Shown: positions 20,148 through 29,359, counted from the stretch's first letter. The stretch is 64,000 bases of DNA from Methylobacterium aquaticum (GCF_016804325.1 NZ_CP043627.1:2245001-2309000), one strand, 5' to 3'. The notes: generated by a model not told the origin, from the letters alone. A program made the numbers and translations.

Positions 20148-20754
20148 GCACCCGCAGGCCCGCCCCGGCGAACAGCAGCGCGAAGGCGCTTTCGAACCAG
20201 CGCCGCAGCCGCTGATAGCCCAGGGCCATCCGGCCATTCGAGAACAGCCAGGCATAGCTGGTGAAGATCAGGGTGCTCTGCAGACCGATCGCGGCGATCA
20301 CGAGTATCAGTTCGGCCGGCGTGGTCCGAGGCGACAGGCCCAGCGTGTAAAGCGAGCCGAAGAACAGGATCGCCTTCGGGTTGGTCAGGTGCAGGGCGAG
20401 GCCCCGGGCATAGGCCCGCGCGGCGGAGGCCTCGGCGACGTGGGGTGTCCGGGCCGCCGAGCCCCGGATCGCGCTGCGCGCCGACCGCCAGGCGAGATAC
20501 AGCAGGTAGGCGCCACCACAGTAGCGCAGCAGCTCGAGCATCCACACGCTCGACGCCATGACCGCCGCGAGCCCGAGCGCCGCGGCGACCGACCAGGTCA
20601 GCGAGCCGGTGACGACGCCGAGCGCGAGCGCGAGGCCGGTGCGCCGCCCGGCCTGCATCGCGGTGTCGGCGATCGCGAGCGTCGCCGGGCCAGGGCTGGC
20701 GCTGGCGACGAAGGCGGCGGAGAGGATCAGGGGAAGGTCGATCGAGAGGGACAT
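20125..20754 (-). CDS. LysE/RhtB family amino acid exporter
   Basis: 209 residues with about six hydrophobic helices. The N-terminal ASPGPATLAIADTAMQAGRRTGLALALG is the family signature. It exports amino acids or related metabolites across the inner membrane. Its end overlaps the end of the convergent nucleotidyltransferase gene. No functional link to the cox cluster is evident. Confidence 0.9.
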   Translation of the reverse strand: MSLSIDLPLILSAAFVASASPGPATLAIADTAMQAGRRTGLALALGVVTGSLTWSVAAALGLAAVMASSVWMLELLRYCGGAYLLYLAWRSARSAIRGSAARTPHVAEASAARAYARGLALHLTNPKAILFFGSLYTLGLSPRTTPAELILVIAAIGLQSTLIFTSYAWLFSNGRMALGYQRLRRWFESAFALLFAGAGLRVLTARLPT

Positions 20755-20902
20755 CGTGTCGGCCCGCCTGTGATGGTCCGCGCCTCACACGGGCCCATCG
20801 GCCCCTGTGCGACGGATTTCCGGCTGCGATCGACGCCCGGTGCCGCTGTCGGGCTCCGGACGCACGCCTGACCTCACCCGGACGCGACGGCCGATCTCCG
20901 CC

Positions 20903-21760
20903 TCACGCCCCGGCGGCACCCAGGCTCAGGAGCCCCATCACGGCGGTGAACACCGCGTAGACGAAGCCGAGATTGAGCAGCACGCCGAGAACGCCGACGC
21001 CCAGGCCCGCCGCCACCACGACGCCGTCGCGCTCGACGAGGCCAAGGCCGACCAGGGTCACGGCGAGGCCGAGCGGAATCTGGCCGACCAGGGGGGCGGC
21101 GACGATCAGCACCAGGGAGAGCACCAGGAGCAGGAGCCCCATGGCGCGCATGCCGATGTCGTTCTCGAACACCCGCAGCCGCGGCCGCGACCAGCGCTCG
21201 AGCCGGCGCAGCAGCGGCACCGCGCGGGAGACCGCCCGTTGCAGGTCGGAGCGGGCGATCGAGCGGCCCAGCAGCGCGCGGGGCAGCCAGGGCGCCGACA
21301 TGCCGGCGGCGATCTGCGCCGCCACGAGCGCCAGGAGCAGGCCGCAGATCAGCGGGATCGGCGGCGGCATCGGCAGGCAATTGGGCAGGCCGAGCAGCAC
21401 GACGAGGAGCGCGAAGGCCCGGTCGCGCAGAACCGCCACGATGTCGCCGACGGTCAGCCGCTCGGTCTCCTGGGCGGCAAGAACGGTCAGGACCTCGGAT
21501 GTGCGGGAGAATTGCGTCACGGGGCTCTGGCCGTCGGGTGCCGGGGAGGTGCCCCCGGGCGGGATCGTGGCGTCCTCGGGGGAGGGCGCCGCGCTCGCCG
21601 GCGCGGTCGCCCGGCCCCCTCTAGCCCAGTCCGCCGCCCGGGCCAACCCGCGCGCATGGGCGGCCCCCGCACCGAGATCGGCACGGGCCGGCCCTGCGGC
21701 GACAAGGGGCCCGAGCCGCCGTCGAAGCGGCCCGGCCGCGGAGAGGATGCGCCTGTGCAT
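20903..21760 (-). CDS. Exopolysaccharide synthesis protein, ExoD family
   Basis: The conserved ExoD domain runs from about LTVGDIVAVLRDRAFALLVVLLGLPNCLPMPPPIPLI to the C-terminus, with several hydrophobic helices, so it is an inner-membrane protein. The start is uncertain: the ATG at 21760 gives 285 residues but the first 80 or so are low-complexity Ala/Pro/Gly; a GTG at 21520 would give 205 residues, closer to the family size, but without a good ribosome site. Role is tied to exopolysaccharide production in rhizobia; mechanism unknown. Confidence 0.78.
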   Translation of the reverse strand: MHRRILSAAGPLRRRLGPLVAAGPARADLGAGAAHARGLARAADWARGGRATAPASAAPSPEDATIPPGGTSPAPDGQSPVTQFSRTSEVLTVLAAQETERLTVGDIVAVLRDRAFALLVVLLGLPNCLPMPPPIPLICGLLLALVAAQIAAGMSAPWLPRALLGRSIARSDLQRAVSRAVPLLRRLERWSRPRLRVFENDIGMRAMGLLLLVLSLVLIVAAPLVGQIPLGLAVTLVGLGLVERDGVVVAAGLGVGVLGVLLNLGFVYAVFTAVMGLLSLGAAGA

Positions 21761-21895
21761 GGTTCACCGACGTGAGCGTCCCGCTCCTCGAGGAGCGCGA
21801 CCGTTGGGGGCCTCACACACGGTCAACCGGGCAATCGTAGGGCAGAGCGCCGAAAAAGCGCCACGCTCCCGGATAAAGCGCCGAGCCCCGGACTT

Positions 21896-22165
21896 TCAGT
21901 GCAGCGTCAGCACCCCGTTCACGGCCTTGAACTCCGCCGGCTTGATCAGGTGCGAATGCGCCACCCGCACCGAATGCAGCGGCCCGTCCAGCTCGCGCTT
22001 CCAGAAATCCAGGAAACCGTTGAGCACCGGGAAGCGCGGGGCGAGGTCGTAATCCTGCCAGACATAGGTCTGCAGGACGCCGGGATGATCGGGGATGCGG
22101 TAGAGGATGTGGGCCGTGGTCAGCCCGTAACCCTCGATCTGCTGCCGGAACTCCTTGGAGACCAT
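21896..22165 (-). CDS. Usg protein family
   Basis: 89 residues beginning MVSKEFRQQIEGYGLTTAHI, which matches the small Usg family of alphaproteobacteria, named for its place near tryptophan genes in other species. The ATG at 22165 has AGGAGG five bases upstream. No tryptophan gene is nearby here. Its molecular role is not known. Confidence 0.82.
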   Translation of the reverse strand: MVSKEFRQQIEGYGLTTAHILYRIPDHPGVLQTYVWQDYDLAPRFPVLNGFLDFWKRELDGPLHSVRVAHSHLIKPAEFKAVNGVLTLH

Positions 22166-22444
22166 GGAACCTCCTGAGCGTGAGACGATCCTTCTGGGGG
22201 TGCAGAGCGCTTTGCCGGCCAAGCGTCCGATGATGCGGTTAATCATTGGTTAAGTTCAAGCACGAACGGCACCTAATTCGTTGATTTTTCAGGCAATAGC
22301 AGCCTAGGCGCGCGAGTGCTGACAGTCTCGGGACCGGTCTGCATGCGCGCTTCACGCCGCGATCGGACCGGACGGGGCGGGATCCCGGCACGATCCACCC
22401 GACGATAGGTCGTCGGGCGAGATGGCGGGTACCAATGCAAATCT

Positions 22445-23278
22445 GTGACGTGGTTCCTGTTGCCGCTTGACGTTGCGTTTTATGGAAAAGATATTTCCAT
22501 TTTCGCGACGCCATGCCTGGTCGCCGTGCCTCTTTCCCCGGTCCATCCCGCCCTGTTCTACGCGGTCGTCGGCCTCGCCTGGCCGGGTGGCGCATGGGCG
22601 GACGAGCGGGAGGAGGTGCGGACCGTGCTGTTCGGCAGCCTGGATGCCGGCCGCTCGACCTTCGTCAGCGCCGGGGCCAAGGTCGCCCCGGGCGGGATCG
22701 ACCGGGACGGCGTCGTGACGCTCGCCACCCTCGGCTACGGCTTGCGGCCGGAACGGGACTGGTGGGGCGATCCGCGGGCGAAGGCCGAGCAGACGCCGCC
22801 GCGCACCTTGCGCCACACGGTCCAGGCCGGTGCGGTCGCCGGCTGGCAATGGATGCACGATTGGGGCGTCGCCGCCCTGTTCGCCGGGCCCGAACTCGCC
22901 TTCGAGGTGCTGGACAGCCCCGGTACGACGAAACTGCCGGCGCCGCGCTTCGGGGCACGGGTGCAGGGCGAGCTGTGGGCCCGGCCGACCGAGGCGACGC
23001 TCCTGACCACGACGCTGATCGCCGGCACCGCCCGCTGGAGCGCCTGGGGCCGGGTCTCGTGGGGCATCCGGCTGCCGGAACTCGGGGCGGCCTATCTCGG
23101 TCCCGAGGCCGCGCTCTACGCCGACCGGACCGGCTACCGGAAATGGAGCCTCGGCCTCCACGCCACCGATTTCGCGCTGGCGCGGGTCAGCTTTCGCATC
23201 TCAGCCGGCTGGGTCTACGAGGAACAGATCCGGCGCCCGGGCGTCTACGGCACGCTGACCGCCTGGCTGCCCCTCTGA
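22445..23278 (+). CDS. bcsS: Cellulose biosynthesis protein BcsS-like outer-membrane protein
   Basis: 277 residues if the GTG at 22445 is used; a later GTG is possible because the secretion signal seems to end near GGAWA at about residue 51. The mature part alternates short beta-type segments (VLFGSLDAGRSTFVSAGAK, FGARVQGELWARP, SLGLHATDFALARVSF) and ends in a hydrophobic strand, as in the BcsS family of Methylobacterium-type bacteria. The C-terminal 78 bases overlap the convergent photolyase gene. Confidence 0.75.
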   Translation: MTWFLLPLDVAFYGKDISIFATPCLVAVPLSPVHPALFYAVVGLAWPGGAWADEREEVRTVLFGSLDAGRSTFVSAGAKVAPGGIDRDGVVTLATLGYGLRPERDWWGDPRAKAEQTPPRTLRHTVQAGAVAGWQWMHDWGVAALFAGPELAFEVLDSPGTTKLPAPRFGARVQGELWARPTEATLLTTTLIAGTARWSAWGRVSWGIRLPELGAAYLGPEAALYADRTGYRKWSLGLHATDFALARVSFRISAGWVYEEQIRRPGVYGTLTAWLPL

Positions 23279-24802
23279 CGGGCTCAGCGAATCGAGGAAG
23301 CGGGCGGCCTCCACCGCGATCGCCTCGCGCCGCGTCGGCGCCATCTTGTCGAGGGTGCGGTAGGGCATGGCGAGCCGCGGGTTGCCGCGCAGACGATCCT
23401 CGTGGGCGATCAGGAAGTTCCAGTACAGGTAGTTGAACGGGCAGGCGGTCTCGCCGGTCTTCGCCTTCACGTCGTAGGCGCAAGTACGGCAGTAATCCGA
23501 CATCCGGTCGATATAGGCGCCGGACGAGGCGTAGGGCTTCGAGCCGAGGAGCCCGCCATCGGCCCACAACGCCATGCCGTGGACGTTGGGCAGTTCCACC
23601 CATTCATAGGCGTCGGCATAGACCACGAGGAACCATTCCTCGACCTGGCGCGGCGCGAGGCCGGCGAGGAGCGCGAAATTGCCCAGCACCATCAGGCGCT
23701 GGATGTGGTGGGCATGCGCATGGGCCCTGGTGTCGCGCACGCATTCGGCGAGGCAGGCCATGGCGGTCTCGCCCGACCAGTAGAACCACGGCAGGTCGCG
23801 GGTGGCGTCGAGCGCGTTGGTCTCCGGGTAATCCGGCATCCGCGCCCAGTAGAGCCCGCGCACGTATTCGCGCCAGCCGAGGATCTGGCGGATGAAGCCC
23901 TCGACGGCGTTGAGGGGCGCCGAACCGTCGCGCCAGCGGCTCTCCGCAGCGCGGCAGACCTCCTCGGCGTCGAGGAGGCCGAGGTTGAGGGCGGGCGCGA
24001 TCAGCCCGTGATAGAGGAACGGCGTCCCGGACCGCATCGCGTCCTGGTAATCGCCGAACGCGGCCAGGCAATCGTCGAGGAAGTGCCGCAGGGCCTCCAG
24101 CGCGTCCCGTCGCGTCACCGGCCAGGCGAAGCCGTCGAGATCGCCGAAATGGTCGGGGAAGCGGCGTGCGACGAGATCCATCACCGCGCGCGTCACCGCG
24201 TCGGGCGGGAAGCGGCGGCGCTCCGGCACCGCATGGTCCGCGGGCAGGCGGCGGCGGTTGTCGTGGTCGAAGTTCCAGCGCCCGCCGACCGGCTCGCGCC
24301 CCTCCATCAGGAAACCGGTGCGCCGGCGCATGGCGCGGTAGAAGGTCTCCATCCGCAAGGCCTCGCGCCCCTCGGCCCAGCGGGCGAAGACCGGGCGCGG
24401 GCACAGGAACCGGGTATCGTCCCGGATCTCGACGGCTAACCCGAACCGCTCCTCCCAGGTGAGCAGCATCGCCTCGACCCGCCACTCGCCGGGCTCCGTC
24501 ACGACGATGCGGTCGGGCCTGTGGCGGGCGATGGCGCGCTCGACCTCGCCGGTGAACGAGCCGGTATTCCCGGAATCGTCCAGGGCGACGTAGTCGACCG
24601 CGATGCCGCGCTCGCCCAGCTCGGCCGCGAAGTGGCGCATGGCGGAGAAGACCAGCACCAGCTTCTGCTTGTGGTGGCGCACATAGGTCGCCTCTTCGAG
24701 AACCTCGACCATCAGCACCGTGTCGGCGCCGGGGTCGAGATCGGTCAGGGTGGCGAGCCGCGGATGGAGCTGGTCGCCGAGGACGAGGCGGAGGGTGCGC
24801 AC
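23201..24802 (-). CDS. Cryptochrome/photolyase of the iron-sulfur (FeS-BCP, PhrB-like) group
   Basis: 533 residues. The N-terminal DUF523-free Rossmann antenna domain (RTLRLVLGDQLHPRL) precedes the FAD domain. Four cysteines at 350, 438, 441 and 454 (AMACLAEC, DYCRTC, GETACP) coincide with the [4Fe-4S] ligands I recall for Agrobacterium PhrB, numbering included. Such enzymes repair (6-4) photoproducts using light. The last 26 residues or so lie in the overlap with bcsS. It is divergent from a formyltransferase-fold gene, sharing a 128-base promoter gap. Confidence 0.92.
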   Translation of the reverse strand: MRTLRLVLGDQLHPRLATLTDLDPGADTVLMVEVLEEATYVRHHKQKLVLVFSAMRHFAAELGERGIAVDYVALDDSGNTGSFTGEVERAIARHRPDRIVVTEPGEWRVEAMLLTWEERFGLAVEIRDDTRFLCPRPVFARWAEGREALRMETFYRAMRRRTGFLMEGREPVGGRWNFDHDNRRRLPADHAVPERRRFPPDAVTRAVMDLVARRFPDHFGDLDGFAWPVTRRDALEALRHFLDDCLAAFGDYQDAMRSGTPFLYHGLIAPALNLGLLDAEEVCRAAESRWRDGSAPLNAVEGFIRQILGWREYVRGLYWARMPDYPETNALDATRDLPWFYWSGETAMACLAECVRDTRAHAHAHHIQRLMVLGNFALLAGLAPRQVEEWFLVVYADAYEWVELPNVHGMALWADGGLLGSKPYASSGAYIDRMSDYCRTCAYDVKAKTGETACPFNYLYWNFLIAHEDRLRGNPRLAMPYRTLDKMAPTRREAIAVEAARFLDSLSPSEGQPGGQRAVDARAPDLFLVDPAG

Positions 24803-24930
24803 GCGCGGTCAGCCTCCCGGTGAAACATTGGCTAACACACGCACCATTGCGACTCCCCTCCGACTGCCCATAACACCCCTAGCTAGGGCGCGTGGTGCCG
24901 CCGGACGTCGGGGTGCAGGGAGTTCGCGAC

Positions 24931-25797
24931 GTGAAATTCGCCTTCGCGGGAATCGATTTCCTGGGCGGTGTGTTCGAGGGGCTGGTCGCGTCGGGCTGGC
25001 AGCCGATCAAGCTGTTCTCCCGCCCCTGCGACGGGATCTACGACCAGAACGAGGCGGTCGTCGCGCTCGCCCGGCGCCACCGCGTGCCGATCCAGCTCTC
25101 GCGCATCCGCGTCTCCGACATCGAGGCCCTGTCGGCCGAGCACGGCCGCGACTGGGCGCTGGTGGTGGCGGGCTATCCGTGGCTGATCACCGGCTGGCCC
25201 GGCCGGGTGCGCTACGCCCTCAACATCCATCCCTCGCCGCTGCCGGACGGGCGCGGGCCCTATCCGCTGTTCCGCGCCATCCTCGATTCCTACGAGAGCT
25301 GGGGCGTGACCGCCCACGTCCTGGCCGAGGGGGGCTTCGACATCGGCGACATCCTGGCCCAGGACGTCTTCCCGATCTCCGCCGCCGAGACGCACGAGAC
25401 CCTGCTCGCCCGCTGCCAGATGGCGGCGACGCGGCTCGCCCGCGGGCCGATCGCCCGGGACCTGCCCGGCCTGTGGCGCAAGGCGGAGCCGCAGGGCGAC
25501 GGCGCCTACTGGCCGCGGGTCACCGACCTCGACCGCACCCTGGATTTCCGCCAGCCGGTCGCCGCCATCCTGCGCCGGGTGCGGGCCTTCGGCTCCATCG
25601 AGACCCTGGCGCGGGTCAACGACAACCGGGTCTTCGTGCAGGAGGCCTCCGGCTGGACGGAAGGCCACCGCCACGTCCCCGGGACGGTGGTGCATTCCTA
25701 CCGCCGCCAACTCCTGGTGGCGGCCCGCGACGGCTACGTGCAGATCACCCGCTGGAGCGCCATCCCGCTCGCCGATGCGGGCAAGACCGGACGCTGA
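24931..25797 (+). CDS. Formyltransferase-fold protein (Fmt-like)
   Basis: 288 residues from the GTG at 24931, chosen because AGGGAG is eight bases upstream; a GTG at 24892 is possible. The formyl-transferase core is clear: [15 protein letters not shown] supplies Asn98 and His100, and GFDIGD supplies Asp137, the catalytic set used with 10-formyl-tetrahydrofolate. A short C-terminal domain follows. It is not the housekeeping tRNA formyltransferase by sequence; the acceptor is unknown. It is followed seven bases later by a DUF2256 gene and is divergent from the photolyase. Confidence 0.82.
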   Translation: MKFAFAGIDFLGGVFEGLVASGWQPIKLFSRPCDGIYDQNEAVVALARRHRVPIQLSRIRVSDIEALSAEHGRDWALVVAGYPWLITGWPGRVRYALNIHPSPLPDGRGPYPLFRAILDSYESWGVTAHVLAEGGFDIGDILAQDVFPISAAETHETLLARCQMAATRLARGPIARDLPGLWRKAEPQGDGAYWPRVTDLDRTLDFRQPVAAILRRVRAFGSIETLARVNDNRVFVQEASGWTEGHRHVPGTVVHSYRRQLLVAARDGYVQITRWSAIPLADAGKTGR

Positions 25798-25804
25798 CAA
25801 AGCC

Positions 25805-25990
25805 ATGCCGAAGATGCGCCGCAAGGGCGACCTGCCGCAGAAGATGTGTGCCCAGTGCGGGCGGCCCTTCGCCTGGCGCAAGAAATGGGAGCGGGTCTGG
25901 GACGAGGTGCGCTACTGCTCCGATGCCTGCCGGCGGGCGGCGCACCGGGGCGAGCCGGCGCGGCCGCCCGAGTCTCACACCGCGAAGTAG
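25805..25990 (+). CDS. DUF2256 small zinc-ribbon-like protein
   Basis: 61 residues with paired cysteines CAQC and YCSDAC around a basic, tryptophan-rich middle ([14 protein letters not shown]), the DUF2256 signature. It starts seven bases after the formyltransferase stop. DUF2256 genes are often found beside photolyase/cryptochrome genes (recollection), which fits here. Function unknown; metal binding is probable. Confidence 0.85.
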   Translation: MPKMRRKGDLPQKMCAQCGRPFAWRKKWERVWDEVRYCSDACRRAAHRGEPARPPESHTAK

Positions 25991-25991
25991 C

Positions 25992-26858
25992 TCACGCTTC
26001 CAGGTGACGGGCGGGCAAAAGCCGCCAGACCAGTCCGCCGCGGGGCCCGAACAGCATCGAGGCGACGTAGAGGGCGCCGGCGGCGAGCACGATCGCCGGC
26101 CCGGTCGGCAGGCTGGCATAGTAGGAGACGAGGAGCCCGGCCACGCTCGCCGTCAGCGCCAGGATCACCGCCATCGGCATCAGCCCGGTGAGGTCGAGGG
26201 CCCAGAACCGGGCGGTGATCGCCGGCAGCAGCATCAGCCCGACGGCGAGCAGCGTGCCGAGCGCGGCGAACCCGCCGACGAGGTTGAGCACCACCAGGGC
26301 GAGGAAGCCGTAATGCACCGGTCCGCTCGCCCGGCCGACCGAGCGCAGGAACAGCGGATCGACGCATTCCATCACCAGCGGCCGGTAGGCGACGGCGAGG
26401 CCCGCCAGGGTCACGGTGGCGATGCCGCCGAGCAGCACCAGGGCGTCGTCGTCGAGGGCCAGCACCGTGCCGAACAGGATGTGCAGGAGGTCGATCGACG
26501 AGCCCTTGGCCGAGATCAGCAGCACGCCGGCGGCGAGCGAGATGAGATAGAAGGCGGCGAGGCTCGCATCCTCGCGCAAGACCGTCGAGCGGGCGATGAA
26601 GCCGGACAGGAGCGCCACGGCGAGGCCGGCGACGAGGCCGCCGAGCGTCATCGCCGGCAGCGACAGGCCGGCCCACAGGAAGCCGACCGCCGCGCCCGGC
26701 AGGATGGCGTGGCTCATCGCCTCGCTCATCAGGCTCATCCGGCGCAGGGTCAGGAAGACGCCGACCGGCGCGGCGCCGACCGACAGGGCGATGCAGCCGG
26801 CGAGCGCCCGGCGCATGAACGAGAACTCGACGAAGGGTGCCGTCAGGAAGTCGATCAC
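25992..26858 (-). CDS. znuB: Metal (zinc) ABC transporter permease
   Basis: 288 residues with about eight membrane helices, of the ABC-3 permease family (GVFLTLRRMSLMSEAMSHAILPGAAVGF, VGGFAALGTLLAVGLMLLPAI). The GTG start at 26858 overlaps the ATPase stop as GTGA. With a Zur-type regulator divergent from the operon, zinc is the likely substrate, but manganese or iron transporters share the fold. No periplasmic binding protein gene is seen in the window. Confidence 0.87.
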   Translation of the reverse strand: MIDFLTAPFVEFSFMRRALAGCIALSVGAAPVGVFLTLRRMSLMSEAMSHAILPGAAVGFLWAGLSLPAMTLGGLVAGLAVALLSGFIARSTVLREDASLAAFYLISLAAGVLLISAKGSSIDLLHILFGTVLALDDDALVLLGGIATVTLAGLAVAYRPLVMECVDPLFLRSVGRASGPVHYGFLALVVLNLVGGFAALGTLLAVGLMLLPAITARFWALDLTGLMPMAVILALTASVAGLLVSYYASLPTGPAIVLAAGALYVASMLFGPRGGLVWRLLPARHLEA

Positions 26859-27715
26859 GCGGCGTGCCCGTGGGTGTGGTCGTGGGCGCCGTGGCCGTGC
26901 GGCGCGTGGTCGTGACTGTGCGGCGTTGCGGCCGGGGCGCGGCAGACCGGCGCGTCCTCGTCCCAGGCCTCGCAGAGCCGGCGGGCGCGGCGCAGGTTGT
27001 CGGCGGTCAGCGCCTCGTGGGTCGGCCCCCAGGCCACCGCCTCGCGGGCGAGCAGCAGGGTCGAGGGGAAGTGGCGGGCGACCTGGTCGAGGTCGTGCAG
27101 CACCGCCACCACGGTGCGCCCTTCCGCGTGCCAGCCATGGACCAGCGCCAGGAGTTCGTCGGTGGTGCGCGCGTCGATCGCCGCGAAGGGCTCGTCGAGC
27201 AGGATGACCCGGGCATCCTGGAGCAGGACGCGGGCGAACAGGGCCCGACGCAGCTGGCCGCCCGACAGGGTGCCGATCGGCCGACGCTCGAAACCGGTGA
27301 GGCCCACCGCCGCCAGCGCCGCCGCGACGGCGGCCCGGTGTGGCTTCAGCGACCGCCACGGCCCGACCCGGCGCCACAGCCCCATCGCCACGAGGTCGAA
27401 CACCGCGATCGGAAACGCCCGGTCGATCTCGGCGGCCTGGGGCAGGTAGGCGATGTCCTGCCGCGCCAGCCCCGCGCGGGCGACCTCGCCCTCGAGCGGC
27501 GCGATCTCGCCGATGATGCCCTTGAGCAGGGTCGACTTGCCGGCGCCGTTCGGCCCGACCACCGCGATGAGCGATCCGGCCGGGATCGTGCCGTCGACGT
27601 GGTGGACCGCCGGATGGCGGGCATAGCCGAGGGTGAGCCCGCGCAGGACCAGGGCGCCGCCGGGGGGGCCTCCAAGGGTACCGTCATGGGCGGAGATCGG
27701 GAGCGGCGCCGTCAC
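26855..27715 (-). CDS. znuC: Metal (zinc) ABC transporter ATP-binding protein
   Basis: 286 residues from a GTG at 27715. Walker A GPNGAGKST is at residues 54-62, the signature is TLSGGQLRRALFARVL and Walker B is VILLDEPFAAID. The C-terminus is His-rich (HSHDHAPHGHGAHDHTHGH), suited to zinc binding. The start overlaps the stop of a 52-residue gene by GTGA, so the longer in-frame extension upstream is not coding. Confidence 0.88.
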   Translation of the reverse strand: MTAPLPISAHDGTLGGPPGGALVLRGLTLGYARHPAVHHVDGTIPAGSLIAVVGPNGAGKSTLLKGIIGEIAPLEGEVARAGLARQDIAYLPQAAEIDRAFPIAVFDLVAMGLWRRVGPWRSLKPHRAAVAAALAAVGLTGFERRPIGTLSGGQLRRALFARVLLQDARVILLDEPFAAIDARTTDELLALVHGWHAEGRTVVAVLHDLDQVARHFPSTLLLAREAVAWGPTHEALTADNLRRARRLCEAWDEDAPVCRAPAATPHSHDHAPHGHGAHDHTHGHAA

Positions 27716-27870
27716 GCGATCGCCCAGCCGATCAGGGCCCAGAGCGCTCCCGCCAGCAGGGCCGCCACGGCGAGGCGCGGGCCGACCCCGACCCGCAGCA
27801 GCGAGAACGGCACGGCCTGGGGCCGCGGGGCGGCATCGTCCCGCAGGGCGGGGGCATGGGAATGCGGCAT
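27712..27870 (-). CDS. Small single-helix membrane protein at the head of the zinc transporter operon
   Basis: 52 residues, too short for routine gene finding: it starts MPHSHAPALRDDAAP and ends in one hydrophobic helix (about residues 31-52, LAVAALLAGALWALIGWAIA). The support is its GTGA overlap with the ATPase start, a position between the Zur-box palindrome and the transporter, and a His pair near the N-terminus. No family is recognised and the ribosome site is weak. It may be an accessory transporter subunit, or simply a leader peptide for coupling. Confidence 0.55.
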   Translation of the reverse strand: MPHSHAPALRDDAAPRPQAVPFSLLRVGVGPRLAVAALLAGALWALIGWAIA

Positions 27871-27962
27871 CGGCGAATCGGTCGCTCGGGTCTCGGGCGC
27901 CCTCGGCGGGCGGGCGCGCGGACCCCATATGGGGGCGGCCGGATGGCGCCCCGGTGCGGATC

Positions 27963-27975
27963 GTTACACTGTAAC
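27963..27975. promoter_or_regulatory. Candidate Zur operator
   Basis: A perfect palindrome GTTACA-C-TGTAAC lies between the divergent zinc transporter operon and the Fur/Zur gene, about 93 bases before the first minus-strand gene. Placement and symmetry fit a Zur box controlling the transporter; assignment is inference. Confidence 0.6.
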
Positions 27976-28133
27976 AGGCGGGGCCTGTCAACCGCCGCCC
28001 AGGTGGGGTAGAGCATCACCGGATCGCCCTGCGATCGGACGATGCTCTAGGTTTTTGATTCTGCCGCATTTTCTTCGACGAGCCGGTCTGCACTCCGTCG
28101 AAGATGCACTAGGACGGCGCGGGAGGGTGTCGG

Positions 28134-28655
28134 ATGGACGAGCACGGAACCTGCGGGCATCACGGTCACGCGCATGGCGAGGACGGGCACGCCCATGGTC
28201 CCGCCCGGACGGCCGACCTGATCGCGCGGGCCGAGCGGCTGGCGCAGGATCTCGGCCTGCAATTCACGTCCCTGCGCCGCCGCACCCTGGAGGTGGTGGC
28301 CGAGGAGGGGCGACCCCTCGGCGCCTACGACATCGCCGAGCGCCTGAGCGTCCCGGGCAAGCGGGTCGCCGCGGTCTCGGTCTACCGCGCCCTCGACTTC
28401 CTCACCGAGCACGGCCTCGTCCACCGCATCGCCAGCCGCAACGCCTTCGTCCCCTGCGAGCACGGCCACGGCGCCGGCGAGAGCGCGGTGTTCCTGATCT
28501 GCCGCAGCTGCGGCAGCGTCGACGAGACGATCTCGGCCGAGATCGAGCGCAGCCTGGACCGGACCCTGGCGCAGGCCGGGTTCAAGCCGGCGAGCCGGAT
28601 CGTCGAGATCGAGGGCGAGTGCGGGGCGTGCCAGGGGCGGGGAGACGCCGGCTGA
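28134..28655 (+). CDS. zur: Fur-family zinc uptake regulator (Zur-like)
   Basis: 173 residues. A His-rich N-terminus (GHHGHAHGEDGHAHG) precedes the winged helix (KRVAAVSVYRALDFLTEHGLVHRI) and a dimer domain with two cysteine pairs, CRSC and CGAC, the structural zinc site. Divergence from a zinc transporter operon across a palindromic operator identifies it as Zur rather than Fur. With zinc bound it should repress the operon. Confidence 0.88.
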   Translation: MDEHGTCGHHGHAHGEDGHAHGPARTADLIARAERLAQDLGLQFTSLRRRTLEVVAEEGRPLGAYDIAERLSVPGKRVAAVSVYRALDFLTEHGLVHRIASRNAFVPCEHGHGAGESAVFLICRSCGSVDETISAEIERSLDRTLAQAGFKPASRIVEIEGECGACQGRGDAG

Positions 28656-28906
28656 CGGCGGCCGTCCGGCCCGGGGCCGCGAGCCCGCCAGGATCGACGA
28701 TTCTTGCCGAAGGCCGAATGCGGCGATCCGCTTCCGCGTCCGGTCGTGGACGGTTCGTTAATGCTCCTCGCGAATGGACCGCCGGCGGTCGGGAGCCTGA
28801 GCCCGGTTCGACGCTTCTCACTTCGCATCCCGACTCGCGCGTCGTGATGACGGCGGCTGGCGCTCCTCCGGGCGATCCGAATCCGCCGGTGGGAGTGAAG
28901 CGTCCG

Positions 28907-29359
28907 ATGATCCACCAACTCGTCTATTACAGCCGCAACACCGTGCCGGGCGGCGACCGCGCCATGCTGACCAACATGCGCGAGATCCTCTCGATCTCCC
29001 AGCGCAACAACAGCCGGGACGGCATCACCGGCTTCCTGATCTTCGACAAGACCTGGTTCGTCCAGATCCTCGAAGGCGAGCGGGCGAGGGTGGCCGGAAC
29101 CTACGACCGCATCGCCCGGGACCCGCGCCACGCCGCCGCGACGATCGTCAACGTGCGCGACGTGCCGGGACGCCTCTTCCCGAACTGGACGATGGGCGGC
29201 GCGATGCGCACGCCGGAGGTCCAGGAAATCTACCTGCAGCATGGGTTCGGCGGTCCGCTGGACCCCACCCACCTCAAGTCCGATCAGGTCGTCGGCCTGG
29301 CGCTGGATCTCCAGGCCTTCGAGGCGGGCCGCCGGCACGGGCTGAAGCTCGCGGGCTGA
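28907..29359 (+). CDS. Short BLUF-domain blue-light sensor
   Basis: 150 residues, a BLUF domain alone with a C-terminal helical cap. The flavin-binding features are visible: Tyr7 in QLVYYS, Asn34/Asn35 in SQRNN, ITGFL at 40-44 and Gln53 in FVQILEG. GGGAG precedes the ATG at 28907. No output domain is fused, so it must act through a partner protein; none is obvious next to it. The 250 bases before it hold no gene. Confidence 0.9.
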   Translation: MIHQLVYYSRNTVPGGDRAMLTNMREILSISQRNNSRDGITGFLIFDKTWFVQILEGERARVAGTYDRIARDPRHAAATIVNVRDVPGRLFPNWTMGGAMRTPEVQEIYLQHGFGGPLDPTHLKSDQVVGLALDLQAFEAGRRHGLKLAG

